64,000 nucleotides of DNA from Pseudoscleropodium purum (GCA_963969395.1 OZ017796.1:40228243-40292242); one strand, 5' to 3'. Shown: positions 1 through 12,095, numbered from the stretch's first letter. The notes: generated by a model not told the origin, from the sequence alone. Made by a program: numbers and translations.

Positions 1-371
1 TGAGATTATAAAATTATGTATGAGAGAAAGGCTTTACTTAGATGGTAGAACGATACCAAGCCACATAAGTGGGCTCAACTTAAGCGAGAAGCCTTTCCTA
101 GTTATCCACAAACCATGTGGGATAACTAACTACATTGGGCTGCCTTTGACTACGAGCAATACCCATGGACTCTAACACTAATTAAGTGTCTAAAGCAACT
201 CCTAAGGCTAACTGTACATGGTCTACGCTAGTATGTACAAAATCTCTAACATATTGTTGCCCCAGTATTGGTGCAATTATGGAATTTGCAGACATTTTTT
301 AGTTGTTCCGGACATAAAGTCACTTTATAATCATTTCTTCCAGTCATTTATTTACTGTTTTTTTTGTAGTG
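1..371. mobile_element. Probable right end of a CACTA (En/Spm) element
   Basis: The stretch ends with a T-run followed by TTTGTAGTG at 371, which is the complement of the CACTACAAA terminus of CACTA transposons. Immediately to its right a retroelement-like sequence (372-1290, minus) begins abruptly in mid-coding region, as expected if this element inserted there. The left end lies outside the window, so the 3-bp target duplication cannot be checked. No coding sequence is recognisable. Confidence 0.4.
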
Positions 372-1290
372 ATAAATCACTCTCCCCCAATGAACAATCC
401 AATCCTCTAAGGCCCCGAAGATGGTGTTAGCCACCATGACCGTAACCTGGGTAGGCTTTTCTAGATACAAGGTCAGAATGAAGAACTCTAGTGCCCATCT
501 ATACCTCTCATTCTTGCAATCACTAATGGCAAAACCTTCCTTTAGTGAGCCTAACTCTAGAACTTTTCGGCTATGTATTTATCTGCCCTTTCGGCTAGTC
601 CGAGTTTGCTCTTTTTGAATATATACACATTTACTTAGATGTCTTCCGTCCAAGCTACAAATCAACCTCTCATTGTCAATTCATATTGATTCAAAACTTC
701 GTAAATGAGTTTTTGGATCATCTCTTCGTTTTTCATACTCTACGGCCTATCTAACAATCCGACACACCCGATACACATGAAGTCCTTTTCTAACTGTGCT
801 CAGTGGGCCAAATTGGGACGAATGAGTGGACTAACCATTCGGGCTACCACTACAGACTTTCGCGCACTCAAATCGCTAGCCACCACGATGAATCATCAAC
901 ACTTGACAACCTAATCCAATGCAAATAGTACCAACCTTTCCAACCTCTCCTTATCTCGGTCGCTAAGTCACCATTTTTTCTCTCAACTATACGTCCACAA
1001 GGTTTAGCAATCAGAAAAAATAGTGAAGTGGCGGTGGATTTAAGTACCCGACACGCAATCGATAGTTCTCGGTGGAGAACATGTAGAAGACCATTCCTTT
1101 AATGGTACCCTGGTTCCCTAGAACGTAGGTATCAGGAATCCGAAACTTTGCCGCATCTCAGATCCGTATTGGATCCATTTTTGTAATGCTAGTAATGATT
1201 CTAGCAATTCAAAAACTAACTATTTCCACATTAGTCTTCAGGTAATCCAAATCCCTAAGGGTTACTAAAAAATAAAAAATTGTAAGTCTT
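372..1290 (-). mobile_element. Truncated retroelement-like fragment, inverted copy of 5460-6400
   Basis: Read on the minus strand, this block matches the plus strand of about 5460-6400 along its length. Shared landmarks are GTGTCGGGTACTTAAA, CGTATAGTTGAGAGAAA, GGTTTTGCCATTA and a coding stretch containing LYLEKPT and NTIFGALE (EKPTRITITV and NTIFKAFK in the other copy). It stops at about 375, where a CACTA end begins. Stops and frame breaks make it non-coding now. The gag-like nature is inferred from the other copy; no polymerase domain is present. Confidence 0.6.
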
Positions 1291-1344
1291 TCTAATCCTA
1301 TTCTAGATTAATCCTATCTGATTTGAGTTTTCGTGCTCCCACAC

Positions 1345-1827
1345 CATGACTACCATGTTTTGATGCAATAAGTGATGCCACTAGCACTTTGAGGACTCAT
1401 GGCTCCTAGTTTTCATTTGACAGTGATGAGGATGTACAAGGTATTCCGTCATTTGTACACAAAAGTTTACAATCCTACAAACTATACGTCACTAGTCCGT
1501 GATGTTGTAGAGAACATGGTGTTGTTGGAAATTGAATTCCTACCTTCCTTTTTTGACATTATAACACACCTATTTTACCATCTTGCAAAGGAGCTGAATC
1601 TTTATGGCCTCATCAATGCGCGTTGGATGTATCTAGTGGAGCAATACATGAAAACATTGAAGAACCATGTGCGCAACATGGCACGACTTGAGGCTTGCAT
1701 GGCCAAGGGATACTTGAAAGATGAATGCATTGGTTTCATCATAGAATACTTCCATGGATTTGAGGCCACCCAAAGATGCATATGGGACAAGGATGAAGAG
1801 TATGGAGACACAAAGGAGGTTCTATAA
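1345..1827 (+). pseudogene. DUF4218 domain remnant of a CACTA transposase-associated protein
   Basis: An open stretch of 142 codons (1399-1827) contains LPSFFDI, RWMYLVEQYMKTLK and a following VRN and EACMAKGY, the core of the DUF4218 domain found next to TNP2 transposases. The same frame extends upstream to 1345, where it reads HDYHVLMQ, stop, VMPLAL, stop, GLMAP. This is the conserved N-terminal HDYHVLMQQ-type motif with a stop at the second Gln and another at the expected Arg. The domain is therefore longer than the open frame suggests and carries nonsense changes. DUF4218 identity is from recognised family motifs. Confidence 0.8.
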
Positions 1828-2265
1828 GGCGCCAGTAGGCCATACATGATGAGCCCTAAGCTATGTGACATAACACACTAGTATGTGTTGACGAATGTTG
1901 CAAGTATGCATGATCTGCATACGTGAGTGCTTATCTTTACCCTTTTTTCTAACCTACAATGCTCTGTGGAGCATTGTTCAATTGCCATGAAGTGTAGAGG
2001 TGACAAAGACCCTATTCATGTCGGCTTGTATAGTACTATCCAAGTTACATTACAATTGTATTTGGGTCTACTTTAAGTGAATTTCACATTGTGCAAATGC
2101 TATGTGACTAAAATGCAATGATGTAGAAGTCATTCCTATATGATGCACAGTCAATCTATCTCATGGGAAGTATTTTAGGCGCAGGTAGTAGACAAAAGAA
2201 CATGTTGTGAATCTAATTTGCCTACATTGGCAGATTAGATTCAGAGTATTATACATGATTCCAAA

Positions 2266-2763
2266 TTGGACCTCACAAAAGCTAAGGACATAGATTGCTT
2301 ACTCTTTAGCAAAAAACCATCTCAAAGAGCCATCCGGTATTCCTGCATCATGGCATTTGGGAACCACTTCCAAATACACGATGAGACAACAACTCAATTA
2401 TTGAGATACAATAGCAGCGTGGCCTTGACTTTTCAATTGCCATTACAAGACAAAAGTGTTACTTATGTTGGAGTCCTCAAGGATATACTAGAGCTTGATT
2501 ATGGAGCATTGCACACAAAGGTCACACTACTATGGTGTAAATGGATCAAGACTTCAAACAATTGGGGGAACCCTACATACATGAAGGACGATGGTGGATT
2601 TTTGGTGGTGAACTTCCATCACAAACTTCCCCACATGTCCGAGCCATTCATATTCCCTAGCCAAGCTACATAGGTGTTTTTTTCCGATGTGGAGGGCAGA
2701 CTTGGTTGGAAAGTTGTACTACACTAAGAAGTGAGAGCACGACGAGAGGTCGTGGATACAATG
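2266..2763 (+). pseudogene. DUF4216 domain remnant of the CACTA element
   Basis: The frame contains LLFSKKPSQRAIRYS, MAFGNHFQIHD, VTYVGVLKDILELDYG, VTLLWCKWIK and GFLVVNF, followed by EPFIFPSQAT. This is the usual run of conserved blocks of DUF4216, which lies at the C-terminal side of CACTA-encoded proteins. A TAG stands at 2671, where the family normally has a Gln, and the frame then continues with VFFSDVEG, LGWKVVLH and another stop. The upstream limit is uncertain. It lies about 440 bp beyond the DUF4218 remnant on the same strand, so both come from one element. Confidence 0.8.
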
Positions 2764-3119
2764 GACGCCTTTATTAGCACCACTACAGAGAACGTTGGTT
2801 AAACCACTCCTTTAAGATTTCCTATGGCATTGGACACAACTAATCTTGTTGGAGCTATCGAATTGTCTACAAAGGAAAACCTACTAGCACTAGAGTAGTA
2901 CTAGCGTATGTGCCATGAGGTGAAGCATCATTCATATTTACGGATTGCACGCAATAGTGGTCATTATATACATGCCTTGTATTTGAATGGCATCAATGTA
3001 CTTTCAATAAAGAGGCCAAAATTTATAACTATAAATGTAGAATACAATACATTCAGAATCCTAGGTTGACCCAAACTTTTGTGCATAATGTCTATAAAAG
3101 TTGGTTGTCTTTGTAAAAA

Positions 3120-3682
3120 TAGTGCCAATCACGTTCCAGTCGATAGCATACTACAATCCTATCCAACCGGGCAGCCCTAAACCCTGAAATTTTTTCTCAA
3201 ATTGCTCATGATCATACTACAAGTAACAAATCAATTGTGTTGCTATCACGTCCTAGTACTCATGCTCAATGTGTGTGACTTTACATTACTGCAATGTAAC
3301 TATGGGAAGTTGGCAATCTTGATCCACAATAAGGAGCTAGCCACGTCATCATGCCCTTTCAACCTCAAACATCCTAAATCCAATACTCAATTGCACATTA
3401 GTAAGCATAATCATGTTTAAGTGGCCCTACAATCACGTTGCAGTCACGTTCCCTAACTAAGTTTTTCATGTCGTTCCCTACATTCTCCAATCAACGATGT
3501 TGTCAACGGAAAACCGCGGATGAATAACAAACATTGTCGCTAGTTCATCTCGCAATTGCAGCCCCGACTACAACATGATTGGGATGCTACTGGGAGCCAA
3601 ATTCCAATGCAATTATAGAGGGATCAGTCACGTTGTAGTCATTCCAGACACCCAATTACATTTCCCCCGATTTCTTGTAGTG
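3120..3682 (+). repeat. CACTA subterminal repeats and 3' terminus
   Basis: Variants of TCACGTTGCAGTC recur near 3128, 3245, 3433, 3444 and 3618, just inside the terminus TTCTTGTAGTG at 3672-3682. Short direct subterminal repeats of this kind are the transposase-binding sites of CACTA elements. The copies here are diverged. Confidence 0.55.
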
Positions 3683-4222
3683 TGGGCACCCCTTCTTGAT
3701 TATAAGCCTTGAAAAATCTACACACATGTAGTCTGAAAAAAGATATGGCTTGACCCAAAACAAGCATTGCAGCATTCAAAAAGTATTACAAAAGGTTCCA
3801 AAATGTGACCATTACTAAACTTAATTAGATCCTAGATTCTGTAGCATTTGTAAGAAGGTTATTGAGGTAGCTAATTCTCATTTAGAAAATTAATTGGATC
3901 CTTATTCCATCTATTGGCAAAGTATGAACTAATATTTGACAAATCTTATTAGGCTCTCAAATTATCAACAATCCATTTCTAAACAACTTACTGTCAATTT
4001 CAAAATTCAAGTAGGAACTGTTTGAAGAAGAGAGTCGCAATAAAAGCTCACTACTATGTAAAGTGGACCAAAATGCAATTTGAATGAAGGATTGAACCAT
4101 GGAATAAGCAAAAAAAATTATTTGAATGTTCCTAGACAAATAGGAATATTCTTTGTTTTTATAATAACTCTAAAAATCATTCATTACACATTTATTGTTC
4201 TTTGTAGCGTTATAATATAACT
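3683..4222. other. Intergenic, nothing recognised
   Basis: AT-rich sequence without a credible reading frame, tandem repeat or terminal repeat that I can see. Confidence 0.5.
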
Positions 4223-4230
4223 CTTTTGAG

Positions 4231-4532
4231 CAGGGTTGACGAATCTCTACGTCCGCCCCAAAATAGCGTCCGTAACCCGGACGTCCGGACGCACGGACGC
4301 CAGCGGACGCAGCGTCCCTCCCATCATCGGAAGGCGGACGGGGGCGGACAAGGGCGGACAGGCGGGGGCAGACAGGGGCGGACAGGGCGGGGCGGACAAG
4401 ACGGGGTGGGGCGGACGGGGCGGGGCGGACAAGTGGACGGGGGCGGACGGACGGGGCGGACAAGCGGACGGACAGGCGGACAGGCGGGCGGGGCGGACAG
4501 CGTCCGGACGTCTGACCATCCTGTCAACCCTG
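4231..4532. mobile_element. GC-rich hAT-type MITE with an 8-bp target duplication
   Basis: The element begins CAGGGTTGAC and ends GTCAACCCTG, a perfect 10-bp terminal inverted repeat. It is flanked by the direct duplication CTTTTGAG (4223-4230 and 4533-4540). An 8-bp target duplication with CAGGG termini is the signature of the hAT superfamily. The 302-bp interior is extremely GC-rich in an AT-rich setting and is built from GGCGGACA/GGGGCGGACG-like units. There is no transposase, so it is non-autonomous. Confidence 0.85.
4330..4500. repeat. GGGCGGACA minisatellite inside the hAT MITE
   Basis: Irregular tandem units of 8-12 bp, all variants of GGGCGGACA or GGCGGACGG, fill the interior of the MITE. 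Flanking CCGGACG-type motifs at both sides (about 4276-4290 and 4500-4510) are complementary, so the whole element could form a long GC hairpin. Several frames stay open here only because of the repeat. Confidence 0.85.
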
Positions 4533-4540
4533 CTTTTGAG

Positions 4541-5337
4541 GGGGGAATTTTATATAGGATAAGGCATTAGCCAAATAAGGTACTACAAATATAAAGGTGG
4601 AACTTGAAGGTGGACAGCAATTCATTTGGAAGATGTCCAAGAAGGAATTGCCATTCCAAAGTAAATTTCTTTACTTGAGGTGTCTTCTACAATGTAAAAT
4701 GCCTTGCTTCCTAGAAGTTTTGCATAAGGTCATTTTTTACATTTGAGTGCCTAACAAATGGGGTGTTGAAGCTATCCAAATTTATGAAGCTGCAAACTAC
4801 TTCAATTATTGAACCAATAGATGCTTTCATTGTTTCTATAGTGAACACTAAAAGAAACATGAATTTTTTTTTATAAGCCCATAATGTGCTAGGTACATTG
4901 TTTAAGATATCAACCATATTTATATTGATGTCCATAAAAATGTACTATAATGGACACGCCCCCAAACATGTAAAATTATAGAAAATGTAGTCTAATTTGA
5001 AGAAATTTTGGAAGACGTTTGGAAAAACATGGTCTTCTAAGCTCATAAAAGCTTGACATGTGGCAACTGCCGAGCCTCCACATTAGTATTGACAGGGTAG
5101 GCAATGCCATATCGACAATTTTTTCATCTAAGCCCTTACTGATGTCATCAATTTAGTGGGTCCTAGGTCTTGTCAATTTGAACGTTTGTTGTAATATGCA
5201 CATGTTTTTTTGAACGTCAATAATGACATGAAGTTCATTATTTTAGACATCATGTAGCATCTGCCATGTATTACAATATATTTTGCAAGGGCGTAAAAAC
5301 ATTCTATGAGACGTCAATTTAGACATCTAGATGTTTT
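4541..5337. other. No gene; older dispersed repeat
   Basis: No credible frame. The part from about 5190 onward (TTTTTTTGAACGTCA, GACGTCAATTTAGACATC) resembles sequence at 9574-10420 on the other side of the TTAA-bounded element. The two sides were therefore probably one repeat before that insertion. Confidence 0.45.
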
Positions 5338-5459
5338 TTAACCCCTAAAGGACCAAGGCCTTCGTTTTTGCCAAAAAAACACTCAAAACTACCATTTGTA
5401 TGGCAGAAGGCTAAAAACATTTTGTAGGAGCACAAAAACTCACACCAGATAAGTTAGCC

Positions 5460-8400
5460 TAGAAATAGTACTAGATAGACTTGCAAATTTCATTTTTTTT
5501 GGTAACTTCTAGAGATTTTCGCTATACTACGACTATAATAGAAATAGTCAGTTTTCGGGTTGCTAAAACCATCAATAACGTTACGGAAACATATCCGATA
5601 CGGATCCAGGATCCAGATGAGTACCGGATTCCCAAACCTACATTCTAGACTTTTGGTCTAAGAAACTAGGAGACCGTTAGGGGAACGGTCATCTTTCCGT
5701 TCTCCACCAGGAACTATCAGCTGAGTGTCGGGTACTTAAACCCACCACCATTTCTCTTTTTCTCCCTCTCTGCGTGATGAACTTGATGAACGTATAGTTG
5801 AGAGAAAGAGTGGTGAGTTAGTGATGAAGATAGGAAGAGACAAAAGGAGTAGTACCAGATTAGGTATACCAATTGTCAATGATTCATGGCAGCAACTGCC
5901 GACCCGACTGTACAAAAATCTGGAATTGTAGCCCGGATGGTTTGTCCGATTATCCCTTCCGATCCAAGTCACTAAGTGCAGTTAGAGGAGGACTTCATAT
6001 GTATCGGGTGTGTCGGGTTGTTAGATAGGCTATGGAGCATGAAGAATGAGGAGATGATTCAGGAATTCATTTACAAAGTTACAAATCAATACGAATTGAT
6101 AGTGAAAGGTCAATCTGTAGCTTGAACGGAAGACATCTGGATAGATGTCTATTCGTTTAAAAAAAATGGGCTCAGATTAGTCGGAAGAGCGGACAAGTAC
6201 GTGATCGGAAAGTTCCGGAGTCAAGCCCACTCAAAGGAGGGTTTTGCCATTAACGACTGTAAAATTAGAGGCGTAGACAGGTACTGAACTTCCTAATTCT
6301 AATCTTGTATCCGGAAAAGCCTACCCGCATTACGATCACGGTGACCAATACCATTTTCAAGGCTTTCAAGGATCGGATCGTCTATTGGAGAAGAGTGATT
6401 CAAGGAGTCATAGGCAAGCTGGCAGAGCACGTAGGCCAAGCAAAGCACAACGCTATCACACCATATTTGTTTCATCTCTATCACCACAAGGAGGTCTTGA
6501 GTGTCGGGGATACGATTGAATACAACACTGGAGTCGAGATCCTGAAGTACAACCTTATGAAAGAGCTAGAGAAGGAGGAGAAGGAATCCGAAGAAGAGCA
6601 ATCAAAAGAGGAAGAAGAAGTAGTGGACCAGAAACAAAGGAAGTCCATAGATCCAGTGGCACGGGGGAAGGCACCAACACCAAAACAAGAAGAACCGATA
6701 CCAGATCTGGAACATCTCCAAGAGCTTGAGTTTTTCAAAGTCGGAATCTAGTAGATGCAACAGGCCAAACAGATGTATGGTGACTTAGAAGATCACATGC
6801 TTCTTATCGCAAACGAACTCAAGGTAGAGTCGGACCAAATTTTGGAAGAGATCCGAAAACGTCCAAATCCATAGGAGTTTCGACAGAAGGAGGAATATAT
6901 CTAGAAGTTGGAGGAGGAAAGGGATAACTTCAAGTCCCAACTCGAGTGGATGGAGGGGGAGTTAAACGCGGCGAGATGAAAGGAGATAGAGGCTCTCCAA
7001 CTCGTCCATGACCACAAGGAACTCATCATGGTTCCGAAGCATACAGTGATCCGAGCTAACCTCTACACCGCTTGGTTGGAGAAAGAAGGACACATGATCG
7101 GATTCAAGGTGGTAAAGATCCTCGTCGACTTCGAAGCCCGGATGGGGATTGTTTTGAAGGATATGTGGAAGTTGTTGTGGTACTTGGATTTGGAACGGGC
7201 CATCGACTTAGAAAGGTTTCCGGAAGTCCCTAAGAGCATATTCCGGAATACTTCGATTCGACAGACTCCGATTCAGTAGGCTTTGAATAGTCCGATCTAG
7301 CTCCAATCAAAGGGACTGAAGTCTATCCTCACTCTAGTTGTAGGACCCTTAGGTAGCCAAGCATGGACTCCATCAAGACCAACGAGACCTGAGCTGAAGA
7401 AAGGGGCAAGTGAAAAGTCTGTTCCAAGAGAACAAGCGGTTTCCGTCCTAATTTTCCCACCACCTGGGAAAGTCACGGTTGGAAAGTTTATGGTACCCGA
7501 ATTGACGGTTTGCGGCAATCTCGACACACAAATTGGAGTGATGACGAATCCGATGTGATCTCATTTGCAAGATTTCTCTCATATACAGTAGTCGACGTCA
7601 AAATGGAATCGTGCTAAGATTGAGTTGAGTGAATCACCGCAAGCCAAGGATTCAGAGATTCAGGAGTCAAAAGAAAATTTATTGAAGTCCGGATCTAAAG
7701 AAAAGACGGAATTGGAAGACTCACCTCCCAAAGCTTCTTGAAAGCCCCAAACTCAGTCATCAGCAAAGAGTACATCAGTAAAGGCTTTAGTAAAGACTCC
7801 GGGTAGTCAAAGCGAGAGCAACTGCAAAAAGGCACGGCAGGGTAGATAGAGCGCAGGTAGTTAAGTAGGATTTTTATCTGGAACAAGATTTCGAAGCATG
7901 GGTCCGGGTTCCGGATCATTTTAGGGGTTCCAGATTTGTCGGGACAGTTGGGTTGTGGATGTTCCAAATATCCCGGGTTGTTCACTGATTGGTTGCCTTG
8001 ATTTCCGGAATGCCTTTTTGGCTTTTTAGGCATTGACTTTGGTTTTGATTTTAAAGGCGAGCAAGTTTGTTGCCCTCTCATTCCATCCTAGCAATTATTT
8101 TGTTGTATTCCATTCATTTCTTTAATTTGAGTCACTTGGTGAACATTCTGGCTCCAATCGTGTATCGGGATTGTGTTGGTTTGTTATTTGAGTGTTGAGA
8201 TGTGAGAAGGACGAGTGAAGAGGAATCCAGATTTCGGATAACTTGATCAGACTGAGGGAATACTATTGTAATGATGATAGATATGAGACAAGAAAGCTGT
8301 GTGTGGTGCCTTTGAACTACCGGAACGATAATCCAATTTCTAGTAAAGAGTGGTATGAGTGCAAATTTGGAATTGGAAACAATTATGTACAGAGATAAGC

Positions 8401-8900
8401 GACTGTTAGAGGAAACTCCCACTCATGGAAGGTCTATCAACCTTGGGATCCGTCATACACCTAGAAAGATTACCCTCCTAGTAAGTTTTGGACGTCTAAG
8501 ATCTATCATTGTAGTAAGGAGGAGTGAATGCAGTTCTAAGTAACCTACATTCCAGATCGGCCATCCGGGATGTTGTGAGGATCCGGATCTACCTTCTGCT
8601 CTACAACACCTTGAGTACTTGGATGTTTGTAATTTGTTTGCTTTTATCTGTGTAGTGAATAGACTAGAGTGGTGAAGTCCCTACCCCTCGAAAGATCAAT
8701 AGCAGACCCTCTGATGGTAAAATAGAGCAATTGAAAACGAATTTGTTACGGGGCGAAATCGGAAAACCAAGTGATACCGGATCCGAATAGGAATCCGGAT
8801 AGTAGTGATTCCAAAAAAGAGAGTGAAAGAGAGTAGTCAGAAGAGGAGAAAACGATCATCCAGATATTGGCGTTTGGAAAGGCATCTAGAATTCCTTAGG
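5460..8900 (+). mobile_element. Retroelement-like insertion nested in the TTAA element
   Basis: This block interrupts the TTAA-flanked element and carries a gag-like frame. Its first 900 bp recur inverted at 372-1290. Exact ends and long terminal repeats were not identified. No reverse transcriptase, integrase or protease motif is visible, so it is either a non-autonomous or a deleted element. Boundaries are approximate, set by where similarity to the host element stops (about 5402) and resumes (about 8975). Confidence 0.5.
6305..7850 (+). pseudogene. Gag-like coiled-coil protein of the nested element, broken
   Basis: The frame opens at 6305 with 148 codons containing EKPTRITITVTNTIF, ITPYLFHLYHHKE and a long acidic Glu/Lys stretch near residues 85-115. 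After a stop at 6749 the same style of protein continues with interruptions: QMYGDLEDHMLL, KLEEERDNFKSQLEWMEGE, then an open stretch at 7028-7279 with WLEKEGHMIGFKVVKIL. Several stops (for example 6749, 6872, 6900, 6977 and 7277) break it. The Glu/Lys-rich central part would form coiled coil. A plant retroelement structural protein is an inference from composition, repetition in the window and context; I do not recognise a named domain. Confidence 0.45.
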
Positions 8901-9573
8901 ACAATAATTCGTATCATCTTACTACATTTTTGTGTGTAAAGATACATACGCCTAGACTGCGCATGCAACACATTTAATTGGATTTTTTTCACATCTAACC
9001 ATAGGATCTTACACCTAACTATTATGAAAATGTGTAGGAAAAATTTCAGAATTTTTGACCACATAGATTGCATTATATTTGCGTTTAAAGTGGAAAAAAC
9101 AAGTTTTTCAGCACATTGTAGGACTAGATTTTTTAACAAGGTCAATCTTTCTTGCTAGAACAATGTCACCATTGGAATTTGTGAATTTTAATTTCCTTTT
9201 AGAGATATGAATATTTTAGATTTTCCTACTATCTTGTACCTACTTCTACTAGCAATTATTTAAAGAATAAAAATTAAGTTTTTTTTGAATATTTTGAATT
9301 TTTTCTAAACTCTCAGCTCAATTTCATACCATAAAGATTTAAAGCTCAAAATGTTGTACAACAAAAAATTAAAGTTAAAAATGTTCAAAGTTATTTGGGC
9401 ATAACTTTTGTTTCCAAGTACCAATTGAAAAAAAAAATTATATTCCCATGAATCTAATCAATTTTTCTATCTTCAAAAAAAGTTTCAAAATTTTAAAAAA
9501 AAAATTCAGCCTGTAGGTACCTAGCTAAAATTCCATTTGTCCCTCAAAGGGACAATGGTCCTTTAGGGGTTAA

Positions 9574-11990
9574 GACATCAACTTAGATGTTCAAACATTT
9601 TGGGACATTAATTTAGACAGTCACTATATATAATAACCTATACACAGTTACAGTGCACAAATATAAATGCCATACATAGTATATCATATTTGGCTTCGAA
9701 AGTCACTTGTTGTGAATAAATTGACATGAAAAAACAAGTTATATTTACAAGTAGGGTGATAGGTTAGAAGACAAACCATATGGGATATGACTTTGGAATT
9801 GTATGAAAAGTATAATTTTAGACATGAACATCCTCATGAACACGACATTGTTTCAGCTGATGTTTAAAAAAACATTTGGACATCTCAATTGATGTCTCGG
9901 TTAATTTCTCAAGAAACATCTTGATGTCTAAATTGATGTCTTAGTTGACGTTTAAAAAATATGTTTTAAATTCTCAGATGGTGTTAAAGTGAGCTAAAGT
10001 CATCCTTGTTGGATGCCACGTAAAGTACTAAATTTTTAATTTTTTTGCAAAAACTACTATCTAGTTGCCTCTACCTTGTTTTGTTACAATTTGGTTAGTG
10101 TTTTACCTCAGCCCCTAATAAGTTCTATAAACATACCCATAGTCAAAATGGTAAGCCTTTGCTAACGTGGCACTATCATGTTTTTTTGAACGTCACAAAA
10201 AACATACCGACATTTTATTGGATGTCTCACTAAACTTACTTCTTTTTCCTAACATAATGGTGTTTTCCTATTGACATCTACACATTTTCTTCAATGTCCA
10301 AGACAATTTTGTTGCCCACTATCTCAAGTCTTTGACATCTTTTTGTCTACAAGAACATTTGTTTTTTTGGTTTGATGTCACAAAAACGTAGGCTTCTTCT
10401 AATGGAATAATGAAGTCATCCATTGACCACTTTTTAACCTCAACATCCTTTAAAGGTTAGGGTGTACTTCATTCAAAGTGGTAAGAATTCTTGAAAAGTC
10501 TTTTTTAACTACTAAACTCTATTAAAGGATGAAAAATCATAAAGATAAAATTGACATACCAAAATAGGGCATTAGATAATACTAACTTGCATTGATCGTG
10601 GAATGATGCAAATATTTGAGACGGATCAATATGATAGTTATATTAAGACTTTTTTAGATATAATTGGTAAAATGTGGTCTATACTATTTTCAAACTATCT
10701 CAAAAAGTGGCATTTTTATCCCCCTAGTCCATGCACTTTTTTATCCCTTCATCTGACTTTTATTTAAATTTTATCCAAAAGCTCATATAAATTGATTGCA
10801 TCCCTCTAAAATTCTTTGAATTAGTGTAAAGAGATCTTGCGCTATTCAAATTGTTGTACTATTTGACCTAATTTGAATAACAACCCTAATTTTGATGATT
10901 TACAATTAAATTTTCAACACAAATACTATAAATTTTGGAAATATAATCACATTTTCCACCTTATATTTCCTAAAGACTTGCTAACTATACATGTTAATTC
11001 AATTATTGTACTTTACAATATTAATACTAACTCACACTAATTTCAGAATTATGTGAAACTTATAAGGTACACTAAATAATTTCATAGTTCATATTATTTC
11101 AAAAGAATTTTAATGTAGTGTAGTCCACACGTACTATTTTCACACTAAATCAAATATTATCCAACTTTCATCTATAGGTTCCTAGTAATTTTCATCATAT
11201 CCATCCAAAATGATCCGAATCAATGTAAAGAGGTCTTACACTACTTAAACTCTTGCACTAAAGTAGGAAGTCTATAAAGTGCCCATTTTAAGAGTTGATT
11301 TGGAATTTCTAGGAAGTGACTTCTTCAAAATATTTTTCAATAAATTTTTTCATTGAAAGACAAATAGAACTAGCATTTAATCCAATTTGTTTCATGTTTT
11401 TTTGGACCTTTGTAGAATTAGTTACGAATTTTGAAGTTGAAATCATGAAAACATCTACTCTTGCCTTCATATGTTTAGTATTGGCACATTGAAAAATGTG
11501 AAATGTATCTTAGTATTAGAGAAGGCTTTTAAAGCACACTCGCTTTATAGATGTCCTACCTTAAATGAAATAAACAAATTTAAGGTGAAAACACCCAAAA
11601 CCATCCATATACCCATTCTTCACAAGTAGACTTCTATTGAAATTGTCTCCAAAATTGCAAATTGAACCATTCTTATACTTAATTGCAATTGAATGACTGC
11701 TAATTCTCTAAATTTTGATATTATGATCAAGCCATGTGATGGGTTTCAATGGCCTAGGCAGTTCCACTCTATAGATTCATAGCAATTACATATCTTATCC
11801 AAAAAAAATCATTATTATTTTTGAATATTCTTGATTTTCAATTCCTAATACTATGAAAATGTGTTTTTTTTCCTAGTGAAGGTGCCTCCAAGGCTCCTAC
11901 TATCAATGTTGAATTGCTTATGTTGACGAAATCTTGACAACTTGTAGTCCCCAAGGAATGATTCCTTCTTCCACTTGGCATGATCCAGAA
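9574..11990. other. No gene; dispersed repeat then plain AT-rich DNA
   Basis: 9574-10420 is rich in short motifs such as TTGATGTCT, GACATC and GAACGTCA, several in inverted arrangement (for example 9878-9950), suggesting an old DNA transposon interior. 10,421-11,990 is AT-rich with no frame, repeat or RNA gene that I can support. Confidence 0.45.
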
Positions 11991-12095
11991 TGGAGAAAGT
12001 CTATCCAGTTCTACAACTCGTCGACGTCGACAAACAAACCAAAGGCCAAGAGCACTTCTTTTAGAGCAAGCTCATCTCTCTCACCTCAACTACGC

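Larger units (their letters stand above)
1291..3682 (+). mobile_element. Decayed CACTA (En/Spm) DNA transposon, 3' part
   Basis: This block has, in order, a DUF4218 remnant (about 1345-1827), a DUF4216 remnant (about 2266-2760), a subterminal repeat zone and a terminus ending TTTCTTGTAGTG at 3682. That order and terminus are characteristic of plant CACTA elements. The TNP2-type transposase domain expected upstream is missing, so the 5' part has been lost. In-frame stops show that it is inactive. Confidence 0.75.
5342..9569. mobile_element. TTAA-flanked element, 4.2 kb, CCCCTAAAGG termini
   Basis: The element starts CCCCTAAAGGACCAAGG directly after TTAA (5338-5341) and ends CCTTTAGGGG directly before TTAA (9570-9573). 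The first 60 bp and the last part (from about 8975 on) match the 0.93-kb elements at 41,034 and 16,959. The middle is unrelated and looks like a nested retroelement. Flanking sequence on both sides belongs to one repeat type. The TTAA target and CCC terminus suggest piggyBac or Kolobok affinity, but no transposase is seen. Confidence 0.75.

Noticed and set aside
4170..4570. Several overlapping Pro/Arg- or Gly-rich frames on both strands
   Set aside because: They are translations of the GC minisatellite inside a hAT MITE.
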